Notes: generated by a model not told the origin, from the sequence alone. A DNA stretch of 64,000 nucleotides from Rhodobacteraceae bacterium DSL-40 (GCA_003258405.1 QKPN01000014.1:1-64000), one strand, 5' to 3'; counted from the first letter of the stretch, positions 40,707-51,673 are shown. Translations and numbers: made by a program.

Positions 40707-42428
40707 TCAGCGCGGTTCGCTGGCCAGGCCGCGCCAGATCGCGACACACATCAGCAGCAGCACCAGCGTGAAGGGCAGGCCGGTCGAGATCACCATGGCC
40801 TGGAGCGACTTCAGACCGCCGACCGAGAGCAGCAGCACGATGGCGACGAGGCCTTCGAAGAGGCACCAGAACACGCGCTGCGGCACCGGAGCATCGACCT
40901 TGCCGCCTGCGGCGATGGTGTCGATCACGAGGCTGCCCGAGTCAGACGAGGTCACGAAGAAGACGATGACCAGGACGATGCCGATCATCGAGGTGATCGA
41001 GGTCCAGGGAAGCGCATCGAGCATCGCGAAGAGCTGGAGCGGAAGCTCGGCGTCCTTGGCTGCGGTATAGCCGTCATGCACGACCTGGTTGATCGCGGCG
41101 CCGCCGAAGACCGACATCCAGATCACGCAGACGAGCGAGGGCACGAGCAGCACGCTGATGAGAAACTCGCGCACGGTGCGGCCACGGCTGACGCGGGCGA
41201 TGAACATGCCCACGAACGGCGACCAGGAGATCCACCACGCCCAGTAGAACGCGGTCCAGCCCTGAACGAAGTTCACGTCGTCACGCCCGACCGGGTTGGA
41301 GAGGGCGGGGAGGTATTCGAGGTAGGCGAGGAGGTATTTGCCGACGCCGGTGAGGATCAGGATCGTGGGACCGGCTGCGACAACGAAGATGAGCAGCAGG
41401 AAGGCGAGCCCCATGTTGATCTCGGAGAGCAGCTTCACCCCGGCCTCGAGGCCACGCACGACCGAGAAGAGCGCGATCGCCGTGATGAGGATGATGAGGA
41501 TGATCTGTGAGGTGGTGTCGATGGGCATGCCGAAGAGCTTGTTCATCCCGGCGTTGGCCTGCGCAGCACCGAGGCCGAGCGAGGTTGCGAGGCCGAAGAG
41601 CGTCGCGAAGACCGCAAGGATGTCGATGACGTGGCCAGGCCAGCCCCAGACGCGCTCGCCGAAGATCGGGTAGAAGGCCGAGCGGATGGTGAGCGGCAGG
41701 CCCTTGTTGTAGCTGAAGAGGGCGAGGCTGAGCGCGAGGATGGCGTAGATCGCCCAGGGGTGCAGCCCCCAGTGGAAGATCGCGGCGGCCATGCCGAGTT
41801 TGATCGCACCGGCTTCGTCCGAGGCGGCGCCGAGCGGGGACCAGTCGGTACGAACCCCGTCCGCCCCGACTGCGGTACCGCCGAGCGAGGAGGAGAAGTG
41901 GCTCAGGGGTTCCGAGACACCGTAGAACATCAGCCCGATCCCCATGCCGGCGGCAAAGAGCATCGAGAACCAGCCCGTATAGGTGAAATCGGGGGTCGCA
42001 TCGCGCCCGCCGAGGCGGATCTTGCCGTAGGGGCTGACGATGAGAACGAGGCAGAGCAGGACGAAGATGTCGGCCGCTCCAAGGAAGAACCAGTCAAAGC
42101 CCTGGGTCACTTCCGAAAAGATCGCATTGAAGATGGTGCCCGCGAGCTCCGGCATGGCGATCGTGAAGACCACGAAAGCAACGACCGAGAGAGCAGAGAT
42201 CGCGAAGACCGGGTTGTGAACGTCGAACCCGAACGGGCCGAAGCTCCCCTCGATATTGTCCTGTCCAATCGTGTAGTCGGTTTGAATCAGACCCTCTGGC
42301 TGGGTCTCGTCGCCGATGTCCGCGGCCGACGCATCTGCATTGGCTTGGTTTGTCAAGAATATCGCTCCTGTGTTGGAATTCGGGGATGTCCCCTTGGTCG
42401 GAAGCCCGGTTGGCCGGACCTTATTCAT
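40707..42428 (-). CDS. BCCT-family betaine/carnitine/choline transporter
   Basis: A 573-residue protein with 12 predicted helices. Family marks: GWFSMLFAAGMGIGLMFYGVSEPL, HWGLHPWAIYAILA, AFYWAWWISWSPFVGMFIARVSRGRT (Trp-rich betaine-binding helix) and FFVTSSDSGSLVID. The N-terminal ~60 residues are hydrophilic and longer than usual. Sodium-coupled uptake of glycine betaine or a related compound is likely from the neighbourhood. It is divergent from the sarcosine oxidase operon across a 505-base region. An alternative substrate such as choline, carnitine or dimethylglycine cannot be excluded. Confidence 0.9.
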   Translation of the reverse strand: MNKVRPTGLPTKGTSPNSNTGAIFLTNQANADASAADIGDETQPEGLIQTDYTIGQDNIEGSFGPFGFDVHNPVFAISALSVVAFVVFTIAMPELAGTIFNAIFSEVTQGFDWFFLGAADIFVLLCLVLIVSPYGKIRLGGRDATPDFTYTGWFSMLFAAGMGIGLMFYGVSEPLSHFSSSLGGTAVGADGVRTDWSPLGAASDEAGAIKLGMAAAIFHWGLHPWAIYAILALSLALFSYNKGLPLTIRSAFYPIFGERVWGWPGHVIDILAVFATLFGLATSLGLGAAQANAGMNKLFGMPIDTTSQIILIILITAIALFSVVRGLEAGVKLLSEINMGLAFLLLIFVVAAGPTILILTGVGKYLLAYLEYLPALSNPVGRDDVNFVQGWTAFYWAWWISWSPFVGMFIARVSRGRTVREFLISVLLVPSLVCVIWMSVFGGAAINQVVHDGYTAAKDAELPLQLFAMLDALPWTSITSMIGIVLVIVFFVTSSDSGSLVIDTIAAGGKVDAPVPQRVFWCLFEGLVAIVLLLSVGGLKSLQAMVISTGLPFTLVLLLMCVAIWRGLASEPR

Positions 42429-42933
42429 AGTTCTCTGGGCGTGAGGGCGCCGCCGTGGTCGCGGCGACCCCTCAGGCCCGCCCTTCGCCGTTTCTCCCTC
42501 TGACCCAGTATTCGGGCGCGCTCCGGCGGGAAGACTGCCGGAACGGCCAATTTTCAGGGTATTCAGTCAATCCGTCCGGTATCTATGGGTGAAGCACTGC
42601 GACACAGTAGTTTTGCGACGGGTGCGCGGTAGTACTACGACATGAAACGGCGCGGTGCGGCTGGTCGGCGGAATACCGCGCCCCGGGGTCTCGAGCCGGG
42701 GCCTCTTGCTGCCGATGGTCGCGGCGCACCCCTGTCAGACAAGGGGTGCGGCGCGATTGCGGCGGGGCTTGACGCCCGACCTGTCCGCCGCGAGCATGGC
42801 GGCGGAGCGCCTCAAGTCGGGTGCAACAAACGTTGGCGCGTATCTCCGGTCCTGATGTCGCAATCGTTCAATGAGGCTGAACCGGGAAACGCTACGTAAG
42901 CTGATACATTCCATCTGCGGTGAGGGGCAGCCC
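42429..42933. promoter_or_regulatory. 505-base divergent region between BCCT and soxBDAG with repeats and two hairpins
   Basis: TGCGAC occurs at 42598-42603 and 42614-42619, with a related TACGAC at 42636-42641, as possible AraC-type direct repeats. To their right are two hairpins: GCCCCGG with CCGGGGC (42680-42702) and CGCACCCCT with AGGGGTGCG (42725-42750). Neither hairpin has a T-tract. The layout suggests regulator sites followed by a structured soxB leader. No known glycine riboswitch core was recognised. No convincing gene lies here. Confidence 0.45.
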
Positions 42934-44187
42934 ATGACGCGTTTCAACGCCTTCAACCTACTCAAGAACGCGCTGACCGGCCACAAGAACTGGACCGAGC
43001 AGTGGCCGGACAGTCAGCCCAAGGCGGAGTACGACGTCGTAATCGTCGGCGCCGGGGGCCATGGTCTCGGGACCGCCTATTACCTCGCCACTCAGCATGG
43101 CATCACCAATATCGCGGTGATCGACAAGGGCTGGCTCGGCGGCGGAAATACCGGCCGGAACACGACCATCATCCGCTCGAACTATCTCTATGACGAGAGC
43201 GCGCGGCTTTTCGATCATGCGTTGGATCTCTGGCAGAACCTGAGCCAGGAACTCAACTACAACGTCATGTATTCCAACCGCGGCGTGCTGATGCTCGCGC
43301 ACAATGTGCACGATGTCCAGAGCTTCAAGCGCCACGTCCACTCCAACCGTCTGAACGGCGTCGACAACCGCTGGCTGACGCCCGAGGAGTGCAAGGAATT
43401 CTGCCCGCCGATCAACATCGCCAAGAACGCGCGCTATCCCGTGATGGGCGGTGCGCTGCAGGAACGCGCGGGCACCGCGCGCCATGACGCGGTCGCCTGG
43501 GGCTATGCCCGCGGTGCGGCGATGCGTGGCGTGGACATCATCCAGAACTGCGCTGTGACGGCGATCCGGCGCAACGCCGACGGGTCGGTTGCGGGTGTCG
43601 AAACCGCGAAGGGCTTCATCAAGGCAAAGAAGGTCGCGGTGTCGGCCGCCGGTCACACCTCGGTGGTCATGGACAGCGCGGGCGTTCGCCTGCCGCTCGA
43701 AAGCTATCCGCTGCAGGCGCTGGTTTCCGAGCCGGTGAAGCCGGTCTTCCCCTGCGTCGTGATGTCGAATGCGGTTCATGCCTATTGCAGCCAGTCCGAC
43801 AAGGGCGAGCTCGTGATCGGCTCCGGCACCGACCAGTACACCTCCTATTCGCAGCGTGGCGGCCTGCCGCTCATCGAGCACACGATTGCCGCGATCTCGG
43901 AGGTCTTCCCGATCTTCAACCGCATGCGGATGCTGCGCAAGTGGGGCGGGATCGTCGACAACACGCCGGACCGCTCGCCGATCGTCGGCAAGACCCCGGT
44001 GCCGGGGCTCTTCGTCAACTGCGGCTGGGGCACCGGCGGGTTCAAGGCCACGCCCGGCGCCGCGCATACCTTTGCCTGGACCGTCGCAAAGGACGAGCCG
44101 CACCCGATCAACGCGCCTTTCACCCTCGAGCGGTTCCGCACCGGACGGCTCATCGACGAAGCCGCCGCTGCCGCTGTCGCGCACTAG
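42934..44187 (+). CDS. soxB: Sarcosine oxidase beta subunit SoxB
   Basis: A 417-residue FAD-dependent DAO-fold subunit of heterotetrameric sarcosine oxidase. [18 protein letters not shown] is the dinucleotide-binding motif and [13 protein letters not shown] near the end is typical of the family. The complex oxidises sarcosine to glycine and yields methylene-THF when folate is bound. ATG 42934 gives the usual [14 protein letters not shown] start; GGGGCAG lies upstream. First gene of soxBDAG-glyA-sdaA-purU. Confidence 0.95.
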   Translation: MTRFNAFNLLKNALTGHKNWTEQWPDSQPKAEYDVVIVGAGGHGLGTAYYLATQHGITNIAVIDKGWLGGGNTGRNTTIIRSNYLYDESARLFDHALDLWQNLSQELNYNVMYSNRGVLMLAHNVHDVQSFKRHVHSNRLNGVDNRWLTPEECKEFCPPINIAKNARYPVMGGALQERAGTARHDAVAWGYARGAAMRGVDIIQNCAVTAIRRNADGSVAGVETAKGFIKAKKVAVSAAGHTSVVMDSAGVRLPLESYPLQALVSEPVKPVFPCVVMSNAVHAYCSQSDKGELVIGSGTDQYTSYSQRGGLPLIEHTIAAISEVFPIFNRMRMLRKWGGIVDNTPDRSPIVGKTPVPGLFVNCGWGTGGFKATPGAAHTFAWTVAKDEPHPINAPFTLERFRTGRLIDEAAAAAVAH

Positions 44188-44201
44188 AGGAGTCTCCGAA
44201 C

Positions 44202-44504
44202 ATGCTTCTGATCCACTGCCCCTACTGCAGCGAGACCCTGCCCGAGGTCGAATTCACCTATGCCGGTGAAGCGCATATCGTCCGCCCCGAAACGCCTTCG
44301 GCGCAGAGCGACGCGGACTGGGAAGGTTTCCTCTTCCTCCGGAGCAACGTGCGCGGGCCGCACTACGAGCGCTGGCGGCACCTTCACGGCTGCGGACGCT
44401 ACTTCAATGCGGTGCGCGACACCGTCTCCGACAAGTTCCTGACCACCTACAAGGCGGGCGAACCGCGCCCCGACCTCTCGACGCTGACGGTGACCCAGAA
44501 ATGA
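44202..44504 (+). CDS. soxD: Sarcosine oxidase delta subunit SoxD
   Basis: A 100-residue zinc-binding subunit. N-terminal CPYC and the later GCGRYFNAVRDT supply the usual zinc ligands along with HxH positions. GAGG lies upstream of the ATG. The stop overlaps the soxA start by 4 bases, ensuring coupled production. Confidence 0.93.
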   Translation: MLLIHCPYCSETLPEVEFTYAGEAHIVRPETPSAQSDADWEGFLFLRSNVRGPHYERWRHLHGCGRYFNAVRDTVSDKFLTTYKAGEPRPDLSTLTVTQK

Positions 44505-47494
44505 GCAACTATCGTGTTTCCGGCCGGGGTCGGGTGGATACCGCGCGCCCCATCTCCTTCACCTTCGACGGCAAGACCTATCGCGGCGCGAAGGGCGACA
44601 CCGTTGCCTCGGCGCTGCTCGCGAACGGCGTGCATCTCATGGGCCGCTCGTTCAAGTATCACCGTCCGCGCGGCGCCGTCGCCGCGGGCTCCGAGGAGCC
44701 CAACGCGCTCATCGGCACCCGCCGTGGCCCGGGCCGCTTCGAGCCCAACACGCGGGCGACCGTGCAGGAAATCTGGGAAGGTCTCGAGACCACCTCGCAG
44801 AACAAGTTCCCGAGCCTGAAGTTCGACGTGGGTGCCGTGAACGACGCGGCCTACATGCTGTTCTCGGCCGGCTTCTACTACAAGACCTTCATGTGGCCGC
44901 GGAGCTTCTGGGACAAGGTCTATGAGCCCTTCATCCGCGCCGCTGCCGGTCTTGGCGTCAGCCCGAAGGAAGAGGATCCGGATCACTACGCCTCGCGCTA
45001 CCTGCATTGCGACGTGCTGGTCGTCGGCGCCGGCCCGACCGGGCTTGCCGCGGCGCGTGCTGCCGCGGTGGGCGGGCTCAAGGTGGTGCTGGTGGACGAG
45101 AACGCGGAAGCGGGCGGCACGCTGCTCTCCGAGCCGCAGGCGCGGATCGACGGCCGGCCGGCGTGGGACTGGCTCACCGCCGAGCTTGCGGCGCTGAAGG
45201 AGCTCGGGGTCAAGATCATGACCCGCACGACCGCCATCGGCTACTATCACCAGAACATGATCGGCATGGTCGAGAAGCTCACCGATCATCTGCCCGCGCT
45301 GCCGGCGGACACGCCGCGTGAGCGTATGTGGCGGGTGCGGGCGCGGCAGGTCGTGCTTGCGCAGGGTGCGCTGGAAAAGCCGCTGGTCTTCCACGGCAAC
45401 GACCGGCCCGGCGTCATGCTGGCAGGTTCCGCGCAGACCTTCCTCAACCGCTACGGCGTGCTCGTCGGCAAGAAGCCGGTGGTGATCACCTCGCACGATT
45501 CCGCCTGGTATGCCGCCTTCGATCTGCAGGATGCGGGCGCGAAGGTGCAGGCGATCGTCGACATCCGCGGCACGGTGTCCGAGGCGCTGCTCTCCGGGGC
45601 GCGCAGCCGCGGCATCACGGTGAAGCTCTCCCACACCGCGACCGGCACGTCGGGGCGCCTGCGCGTCTCCTCGCTCCGGGTCAATCCGGTGACGAACGGC
45701 GCCGTCGGCGCCGGCGAGGAGATCTCGTGCGACGCAGTGCTGATGTCGGGTGGCTGGACGCCGTCGCTGCATCTCTTCTCGCACACGAAGGGTTCGCTCG
45801 CCTGGGACGACGACCGCACCACCTTCCTGCCGAAGGACACGCCCGAGGATTGCGTCATTGCCGGTGCGAGCCGCGGGCTCTGGGGCATCGCCGCGGTGCT
45901 GGCCGATGGTGCAGAGAAGGGCCGTGCAGTGGCCGAGGCTCTGGGCCAGACGCCCGCGCCGGCCGCCGCACAGGCGGTCGAGGGGGATCGCACCGGCAGC
46001 GGCGTCTCGATGACGGAACTGCCGACCGACCGCAGCCCGGGCAAGGCCAAGGCCTTTGTCGACTATCAGAACGACGTGACCGCCAAGGACCTTCGGCTCG
46101 CGGTGCGTGAGGGCATGCGCTCGATCGAGCATGTCAAGCGATACACCACCAACGGCATGGCGACCGACCAGGGCAAGATGTCGAACATCAACGGCCTCAA
46201 CATCGCGGCCGATGCGCTCGGCAAGAAGCAGCCGCAGGTGGGTCTCACCACCTTCCGGCCGCCCTACACGCCGACGACCTTCGGGGCCTTCGCGGGCTAT
46301 CACCGCGGCGGGCATTTCGAGGTCACCCGCAAGACCCAGATCGACAGCTGGGCCGAGGAGCATGGCGCGGTGTTCGAGCCGGTGAGCCAGTGGCGCCGGG
46401 CCTGGTATTTCCCGAAGCCGGGCGAGGACATGGACACTGCGGTGCGCCGCGAATGCGTTGCGACCCGCAAGAGCGTCGGCATCTTCGACGCCTCGACGCT
46501 CGGCAAGATCGAGGTCGTGGGCCCGGATGCGGTCGAGTTCATGAACCGGATGTACACCAACCCCTGGACCAAGCTCGCACCGGGGCGCTGCCGCTACGGC
46601 CTGCTTCTGGGCGATGACGGCTACATCCGCGACGATGGCGTGATCGGCCGGCTGAGCGAGGACAAGTTCCACGTCACCACCACCACCGGTGGCGCGGCGC
46701 GGGTTCTGAACATGATGGAGGACTATCTCCAGACCGAGTGGCCCGACCTCAATGTCTGGCTCACCTCGACGACGGAGCAGTGGTCGACCATCGCGCTGAA
46801 CGGCCCGGATGCCGCGAAGCTGCTCGCGCCCTTCGTCGAGGGGGTCGAGCTGACCGAGGACGCCTTCCCGCACATGTCCTGCGTGGAATGCACCGTTGCG
46901 GGCCTGCCCGCGCGGCTCTTCCGGGTGAGCTTCACCGGCGAGATCGGTTTCGAGATCAACGTGCGGGCACATGAGGGCCGCAAGCTCTGGGAGACGCTCT
47001 GGGAGGCCGGGCAGCAGTATGGCATCACCGCCTATGGCACCGAGACGATGCACGTGCTGCGCGCCGAGAAGGGCTACATCATCGTCGGCCAGGACACCGA
47101 CGGCACGGTGACGCCCTATGACTGCGGCATGGGCTGGGCGGTCGGCAAGAAGAAGCCGGACTTCGTCGGGATGCGGGGGCTTGCGCGCCCGGATCTGGTG
47201 GCCAAGGGACGCAAGCAGTTCGTCGGCCTGCTGACCGAGGACAAGTCGCGGCTCGAGGAGGGCGCACAGATCGTCTTCGATCCGAAGCAGGCGATCCCGA
47301 TGAAGATGGTGGGTCACGTCACCTCGTCCTACCTCTCGGACACCGTCGGCCAGCCGATCGCGCTGGCGGTGATCGAGGGCGGGCACGAGCGGATGGGCGA
47401 GACCGTCTACATCCCGATGCCCGACCGCATCATCGCGGCAAAGATCACCGATCCGGTCTTTGTCGATCCAGAAAACACCCGTCTGAAGATCTGA
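44501..47494 (+). CDS. soxA: Sarcosine oxidase alpha subunit SoxA
   Basis: A 997-residue subunit. The N-terminal ferredoxin-like part (ARPISFTFDGKTYRGAKGDT) is followed by a NAD-binding pyridine-nucleotide oxidoreductase domain with LVVGAGPTGLAAARAAAV near residue 170-187, and a C-terminal ~400-residue GcvT folate-binding domain (RVSFTGEIGFEINV). The GcvT part accepts the formaldehyde-level carbon to give methylene-THF. Full-length and without evident lesions. Confidence 0.95.
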   Translation: MSNYRVSGRGRVDTARPISFTFDGKTYRGAKGDTVASALLANGVHLMGRSFKYHRPRGAVAAGSEEPNALIGTRRGPGRFEPNTRATVQEIWEGLETTSQNKFPSLKFDVGAVNDAAYMLFSAGFYYKTFMWPRSFWDKVYEPFIRAAAGLGVSPKEEDPDHYASRYLHCDVLVVGAGPTGLAAARAAAVGGLKVVLVDENAEAGGTLLSEPQARIDGRPAWDWLTAELAALKELGVKIMTRTTAIGYYHQNMIGMVEKLTDHLPALPADTPRERMWRVRARQVVLAQGALEKPLVFHGNDRPGVMLAGSAQTFLNRYGVLVGKKPVVITSHDSAWYAAFDLQDAGAKVQAIVDIRGTVSEALLSGARSRGITVKLSHTATGTSGRLRVSSLRVNPVTNGAVGAGEEISCDAVLMSGGWTPSLHLFSHTKGSLAWDDDRTTFLPKDTPEDCVIAGASRGLWGIAAVLADGAEKGRAVAEALGQTPAPAAAQAVEGDRTGSGVSMTELPTDRSPGKAKAFVDYQNDVTAKDLRLAVREGMRSIEHVKRYTTNGMATDQGKMSNINGLNIAADALGKKQPQVGLTTFRPPYTPTTFGAFAGYHRGGHFEVTRKTQIDSWAEEHGAVFEPVSQWRRAWYFPKPGEDMDTAVRRECVATRKSVGIFDASTLGKIEVVGPDAVEFMNRMYTNPWTKLAPGRCRYGLLLGDDGYIRDDGVIGRLSEDKFHVTTTTGGAARVLNMMEDYLQTEWPDLNVWLTSTTEQWSTIALNGPDAAKLLAPFVEGVELTEDAFPHMSCVECTVAGLPARLFRVSFTGEIGFEINVRAHEGRKLWETLWEAGQQYGITAYGTETMHVLRAEKGYIIVGQDTDGTVTPYDCGMGWAVGKKKPDFVGMRGLARPDLVAKGRKQFVGLLTEDKSRLEEGAQIVFDPKQAIPMKMVGHVTSSYLSDTVGQPIALAVIEGGHERMGETVYIPMPDRIIAAKITDPVFVDPENTRLKI

Positions 47495-47508
47495 GCCGGA
47501 GACATGCG

Positions 47509-48063
47509 ATGACTGCCCATACTTCTTCCCTGTCCTCCGGCGTCGCCGCTGTAAGCTCGGCCGCGCGGGTTTCCGTCGAGGCGCCCTGCGGGCGGCTCTC
47601 GCTGCGGGCGCGGGGCGATCTCTCGGCGCTCGAGGGCGCGCTCGGCCTTGCGCTTCCGCGCAAGGTCGGGGGGCGCGCCGCGGCCGGCGAGCTGCAGGCG
47701 CTCTGCCTCGGCCCCGACGAGTGGATGCTGCATGCCCCGCTCGCCGCGGTGTCCGGTCTCGTCGAGGCCTGCGCGGGCGTCTATGGCGCGCTGCCGCACA
47801 GCCTCGTCGACGTTTCGGGCCGCGAGGTGAGCTTCCAGATCTCGGGGCCCCGCGCCGCCGAGCTGCTGACCCTCGGCTGCGCGCGCGACATCGACACAAT
47901 TGCCGTGGGCGAGGGGCGCCGGACGCTTTTCGACGGCTCCACCGTGATCCTCTGGCGCGATGCCGCAGACAGTTTCCGCATGGATGTCTGGAACAGCTTC
48001 GCGTCGCATCTTCTGCACCTTCTTGAAGTCGGCGTGCGCGAACTCGCCGCTGAGGCCCTCTGA
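47509..48063 (+). CDS. soxG: Sarcosine oxidase gamma subunit SoxG
   Basis: A 184-residue GcvT-like subunit. [13 protein letters not shown] and [23 protein letters not shown] are the conserved regions. It completes the soxBDAG set, 14 bases after soxA. It is somewhat divergent at the N-terminus (Ser/Ala-rich), normal for the subunit. Confidence 0.93.
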   Translation: MTAHTSSLSSGVAAVSSAARVSVEAPCGRLSLRARGDLSALEGALGLALPRKVGGRAAAGELQALCLGPDEWMLHAPLAAVSGLVEACAGVYGALPHSLVDVSGREVSFQISGPRAAELLTLGCARDIDTIAVGEGRRTLFDGSTVILWRDAADSFRMDVWNSFASHLLHLLEVGVRELAAEAL

Positions 48064-48080
48064 GTCAAAGGACCCAACCC

Positions 48081-49355
48081 ATGATCCATTCCCTTCCCAA
48101 GGCCGTCTTGTCCGACACCGTGATCGCGTCGGCGATCGCAGAGGAACTCGACCGCCAGCAGACCCAGATCGAGCTGATCGCCTCGGAAAACATCGTTTCC
48201 GTCGACGTGATGGCGGCGCAGGGCTCCGTGCTCACCAACAAGTACGCCGAAGGCTATCCGGGCAAGCGCTACTATGGCGGCTGCGAGTTCGTCGACAAGG
48301 TCGAGGAGGTCGCGATCGAGCGGCTGAAGCAGCTCTTCGGTGCGGAATATGCCAACGTGCAGCCGCATTCCGGCGCGCAGGCGAACCAGGCGGTGTTTCT
48401 CGCGCTGCTTCAGCCGGGCGACCGTATCATGGGCCTTTCGCTCGCTCATGGCGGGCATCTGACCCACGGCTCGCCGGTCACCATGTCGGGCAAGTGGTTC
48501 GATGTCGTCTCCTACGAGGTCGATCCGGAAACCCATATCATCGACATGGAGAAGGTGCGCGAGCGGGCGCTCGAGACCCGGCCGAAGCTGATCGTGGCGG
48601 GCGCCTCGGCCTATCCGCGCAAGATCGACTTCGAAGGCTTCCGCAAGATCGCGGACGAGATCGGCGCCTATCTGATGGTCGACATGGCGCATTATGCGGG
48701 TCTGATCGCGGGCGGCCAGTATCCGAACCCGGTGCCGCATGCGCATGTCGTCACCTCGACCACCCACAAGACGCTGCGCGGGCCGCGCGGCGGCGTCATC
48801 CTCACCAATGACGAGGCGCTGGCCAAGAAGCTCAACTCGGCCGTCTTCCCGGGCAACCAGGGCGGGCCGCTGATGCATGTCATCGCCGCCAAGGCCGTCT
48901 CCTTCGGCGAGGCGCTGCAGCCCGAGTTCCGGCAGTATGCCGCACAGGTGATCGCGAACGCAAAGGCGCTCGGGGACGTGCTGATCGCGGGCGGTCTGGG
49001 CATCGTCTCGGGCGGCACCGACTGCCACATGCTGCTGGTCGACCTGCGGCCCAAGGGCGTGACCGGCAAGGTGGCCGAGATCGCGCTCGAGCGTGCCGGG
49101 CTCACCTGCAACAAGAACTCCATCCCCAACGATCCGGAGAAGCCCTTCGTGACCTCGGGCATCCGTCTCGGCACGTCGGCCGGCACCACCCGCGGCTTCG
49201 GCGTGGCGGAGTTCGAGCAGATCGGGCGCCTGATCCTGCGGGTCATCGACGCGCTCGAGCAGAACTCCGAGGGCGATGCCGCGGTCGAGGCCGAGGTGCG
49301 GGAAGAGGTTCGTGCGCTCTGCGCGGCGCATCCGATCTACGGTTCGGCAGCCTGA
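48081..49355 (+). CDS. glyA: Serine hydroxymethyltransferase
   Basis: A 424-residue PLP enzyme converting glycine plus methylene-THF to serine. [27 protein letters not shown] and the PLP-lysine region [16 protein letters not shown] are clear. In this operon it consumes both products of sarcosine oxidase, glycine and methylene-THF. It starts 17 bases after soxG. A second, housekeeping copy elsewhere in the genome is likely. Confidence 0.97.
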   Translation: MIHSLPKAVLSDTVIASAIAEELDRQQTQIELIASENIVSVDVMAAQGSVLTNKYAEGYPGKRYYGGCEFVDKVEEVAIERLKQLFGAEYANVQPHSGAQANQAVFLALLQPGDRIMGLSLAHGGHLTHGSPVTMSGKWFDVVSYEVDPETHIIDMEKVRERALETRPKLIVAGASAYPRKIDFEGFRKIADEIGAYLMVDMAHYAGLIAGGQYPNPVPHAHVVTSTTHKTLRGPRGGVILTNDEALAKKLNSAVFPGNQGGPLMHVIAAKAVSFGEALQPEFRQYAAQVIANAKALGDVLIAGGLGIVSGGTDCHMLLVDLRPKGVTGKVAEIALERAGLTCNKNSIPNDPEKPFVTSGIRLGTSAGTTRGFGVAEFEQIGRLILRVIDALEQNSEGDAAVEAEVREEVRALCAAHPIYGSAA

Positions 49356-49356
49356 G

Positions 49357-50766
49357 ATGTTCCTGTCGGTCTTTGATGTCTTCAAGATAGGCATCGGCCC
49401 CTCGTCGTCCCATACGATGGGGCCGATGGTGGCGGCTGCGCGGTTCCTCGACGATCTGCGCAGCGGGGCCGAGAAGATCCCCGGTGCGGGCAAGCTGCAC
49501 CGGCTCGGCGCGAGCCTGCACGGCTCGCTCGCCTTCACCGGCAAGGGCCATGCGACCGACCGCGCGGTGATCCTGGGTTTCTGCGGGCTGCTGCCCGAGA
49601 CGCTCGATCCGGATCAGGCCGAGGCGCTGGAGGCCACGGTCCGGCAGGAAGGTGTCGTGCGGCCCGAGGGCCTGGGCGAGCTGATCTTCGTCCCGGACCG
49701 CGACCTTGTCTTCGACTATGACATGGCCCTGCCGGGCCATGCCAACGGCATGATCCTGCGCGCCTTCGACGAGGCGGGCAACGCCTACCGCCAGCAGATC
49801 TACTATTCTGTCGGCGGCGGCTTCGTGCTGACGGCGGAGGAGCTCGAGGCGCAGCATGCCGCGAAGGCGAGCCTGCACGACGAGAAGTCGGCGCATTCCT
49901 TTCCCTATCCCTTCGGCACCGCTCAGGAGATGCTGGAGATGGGGGCGCGCTCGCGTCTCAGCATCGCGCAGATGAAGCGCGCCAACGAGACGGTGCTGCA
50001 CGGGGCCGCGCTCGATCAGAAGATCGACCGCATCCTCGATACCATGGATGCCTGCGTCGCCCGCGGGCTCACCCAGGAGGGCATCCTTCCGGGGGGGCTC
50101 AAGGTCCGGCGCCGGGCCAAGGCGATCCACGACCAGCTTCAGTCCGAGAAGGGCATGAACCTCGCGCAGCCGCACCAGGCCAATGACTGGATGAGCGTCT
50201 ATGCGATGGCAGTGAACGAGGAAAACGCTGCGGGCGGGCGGGTCGTCACCTCGCCGACCAACGGCGCGGCGGGCGTGGTGCCGGCGGTGCTGCGCTATTA
50301 CCGCGACCATTGCGTCGGCGCGACGCACCAGGGCTGCCGCGACCTGCTGCTGACCGCTGCCGCGATCGGCGGGCTGATCAAGCACAACGCCTCGATCTCG
50401 GGCGCCGAGGTCGGCTGCCAGGGCGAAGTGGGGAGTGCCGCGGCCATGGCGGCCGGGGGGCTCTGCGCAGCCCTCGGGGGCACGAATGCCCAGGTTGAGA
50501 ACGCCGCGGAGATCGCGCTCGAGCACCATCTCGGCATGACCTGCGATCCGGCCGCCGGGCTCGTTCAGGTGCCCTGCATCGAACGCAACGCGCTTGGCGC
50601 CATCAAGGCGGTCTCGGCCGCGTCGCTCGCACTTCGCGGCGACGGAGACCATTTCATGCCGCTCGACAACTGCATCCGCGTGATGCTCGAGACCGGGCAG
50701 GACATGAACCTGAAATACAAGGAAACCTCCACCGGCGGGATTGCCGTCAACCTTCCGGAATGCTGA
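49357..50766 (+). CDS. sdaA: L-serine ammonia-lyase (serine dehydratase)
   Basis: A 469-residue single-chain iron-sulfur serine deaminase. Start [24 protein letters not shown], central [21 protein letters not shown] and [23 protein letters not shown] with cluster-ligand cysteines are characteristic. It converts serine to pyruvate and ammonia. The ATG lies 1 base after the glyA stop, so translation is coupled. It links betaine-derived carbon to central metabolism. Confidence 0.96.
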   Translation: MFLSVFDVFKIGIGPSSSHTMGPMVAAARFLDDLRSGAEKIPGAGKLHRLGASLHGSLAFTGKGHATDRAVILGFCGLLPETLDPDQAEALEATVRQEGVVRPEGLGELIFVPDRDLVFDYDMALPGHANGMILRAFDEAGNAYRQQIYYSVGGGFVLTAEELEAQHAAKASLHDEKSAHSFPYPFGTAQEMLEMGARSRLSIAQMKRANETVLHGAALDQKIDRILDTMDACVARGLTQEGILPGGLKVRRRAKAIHDQLQSEKGMNLAQPHQANDWMSVYAMAVNEENAAGGRVVTSPTNGAAGVVPAVLRYYRDHCVGATHQGCRDLLLTAAAIGGLIKHNASISGAEVGCQGEVGSAAAMAAGGLCAALGGTNAQVENAAEIALEHHLGMTCDPAAGLVQVPCIERNALGAIKAVSAASLALRGDGDHFMPLDNCIRVMLETGQDMNLKYKETSTGGIAVNLPEC

Positions 50767-50788
50767 TCCCTCATAAGGTCCAACAGAC

Positions 50789-51673
50789 ATGTCTCAGATC
50801 ATCCTGACCGTTTCCTGCCCGGTGCGACCCGGCATCGTGGGAGCGATCTCCACCTTCCTCGCCGAGCAGGGCTGCAACATCCACGACAGTTCGCAGTTTT
50901 CGGATCTCGCGAACGACCGTTTCTTCATGCGGCTAAGCTTCGTCTCCGAGCAGGGCCGGACCCGCGACGCGCTGGGCGAGAGCTTTGCTGCGACGGCTCA
51001 GAAGCTCGACATGGATTATGCCTTCCATGACCCGGCCACGAAGATGAAAGTCATCATCATGGTCTCGCGCTTCGGGCACTGCCTGAACGACCTGCTCTAC
51101 CGCTGGCGGATCGGTGCGCTGCCGATCGACATCGTGGCCGTGATCTCGAACCACATGGATTACCAGAAGGTGGTGGTGAACCATGACCTTCCGTTCCATT
51201 GCATCAAGGTCACCAAGGAGAACAAGCAGGAGGCCGAGGCCGAGCAGATGCGCATCGTGCGCGAGACCGGCGCGGAACTGATCGTGCTCGCCCGCTACAT
51301 GCAGATCCTCTCGGACGAGATGTGCCAGGAGATGTCGGGGCGGATCATCAACATCCACCATTCGTTCCTGCCGAGCTTCAAGGGCGCGAACCCCTACAAG
51401 CAGGCCTATGAGCGCGGTGTGAAGCTGATCGGGGCAACCTCGCATTACGTGACCGCCGATCTCGACGAGGGTCCGATCATCGAGCAGGACACAGTGCGGG
51501 TGACCCATGCGCAGAGCCCGTCGGATTACGTGAGCCTCGGCCGCGACGTGGAAAGCCAGGTGCTCTCCCGGGCCATTCACGCCCATATCCATCACCGGGT
51601 CTTCCTCAACCGCGACAAGACCGTGGTCTTCGCGGCGAGCCCCGGCGAATACGCCTCCGAACGCATGGGCTGA
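50789..51673 (+). CDS. purU: Formyltetrahydrofolate deformylase
   Basis: A 294-residue enzyme. The N-terminal ~80 residues are an ACT domain (PVRPGIVGAISTFLAEQGCNI), the rest a formyltransferase fold with NIHHSFLPSFKGANPYKQAY and DLDEGPIIEQD around the catalytic His and Asp. It hydrolyses 10-formyl-THF to formate and THF, recycling folate for the demethylation enzymes. Last gene of the sox operon; formate dehydrogenase is not in the window. Confidence 0.95.
   Translation: MSQIILTVSCPVRPGIVGAISTFLAEQGCNIHDSSQFSDLANDRFFMRLSFVSEQGRTRDALGESFAATAQKLDMDYAFHDPATKMKVIIMVSRFGHCLNDLLYRWRIGALPIDIVAVISNHMDYQKVVVNHDLPFHCIKVTKENKQEAEAEQMRIVRETGAELIVLARYMQILSDEMCQEMSGRIINIHHSFLPSFKGANPYKQAYERGVKLIGATSHYVTADLDEGPIIEQDTVRVTHAQSPSDYVSLGRDVESQVLSRAIHAHIHHRVFLNRDKTVVFAASPGEYASERMG

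Noticed and set aside
42651-42933. Glycine riboswitch upstream of soxB
   Set aside because: Hairpins are present but I cannot find the conserved riboswitch core; a covariance search would be needed to support it.
44447-47899. 1150-codon minus-strand open frame opposite soxA
   Set aside because: Shadow of soxA and soxG with compositional bias and no recognisable domain.
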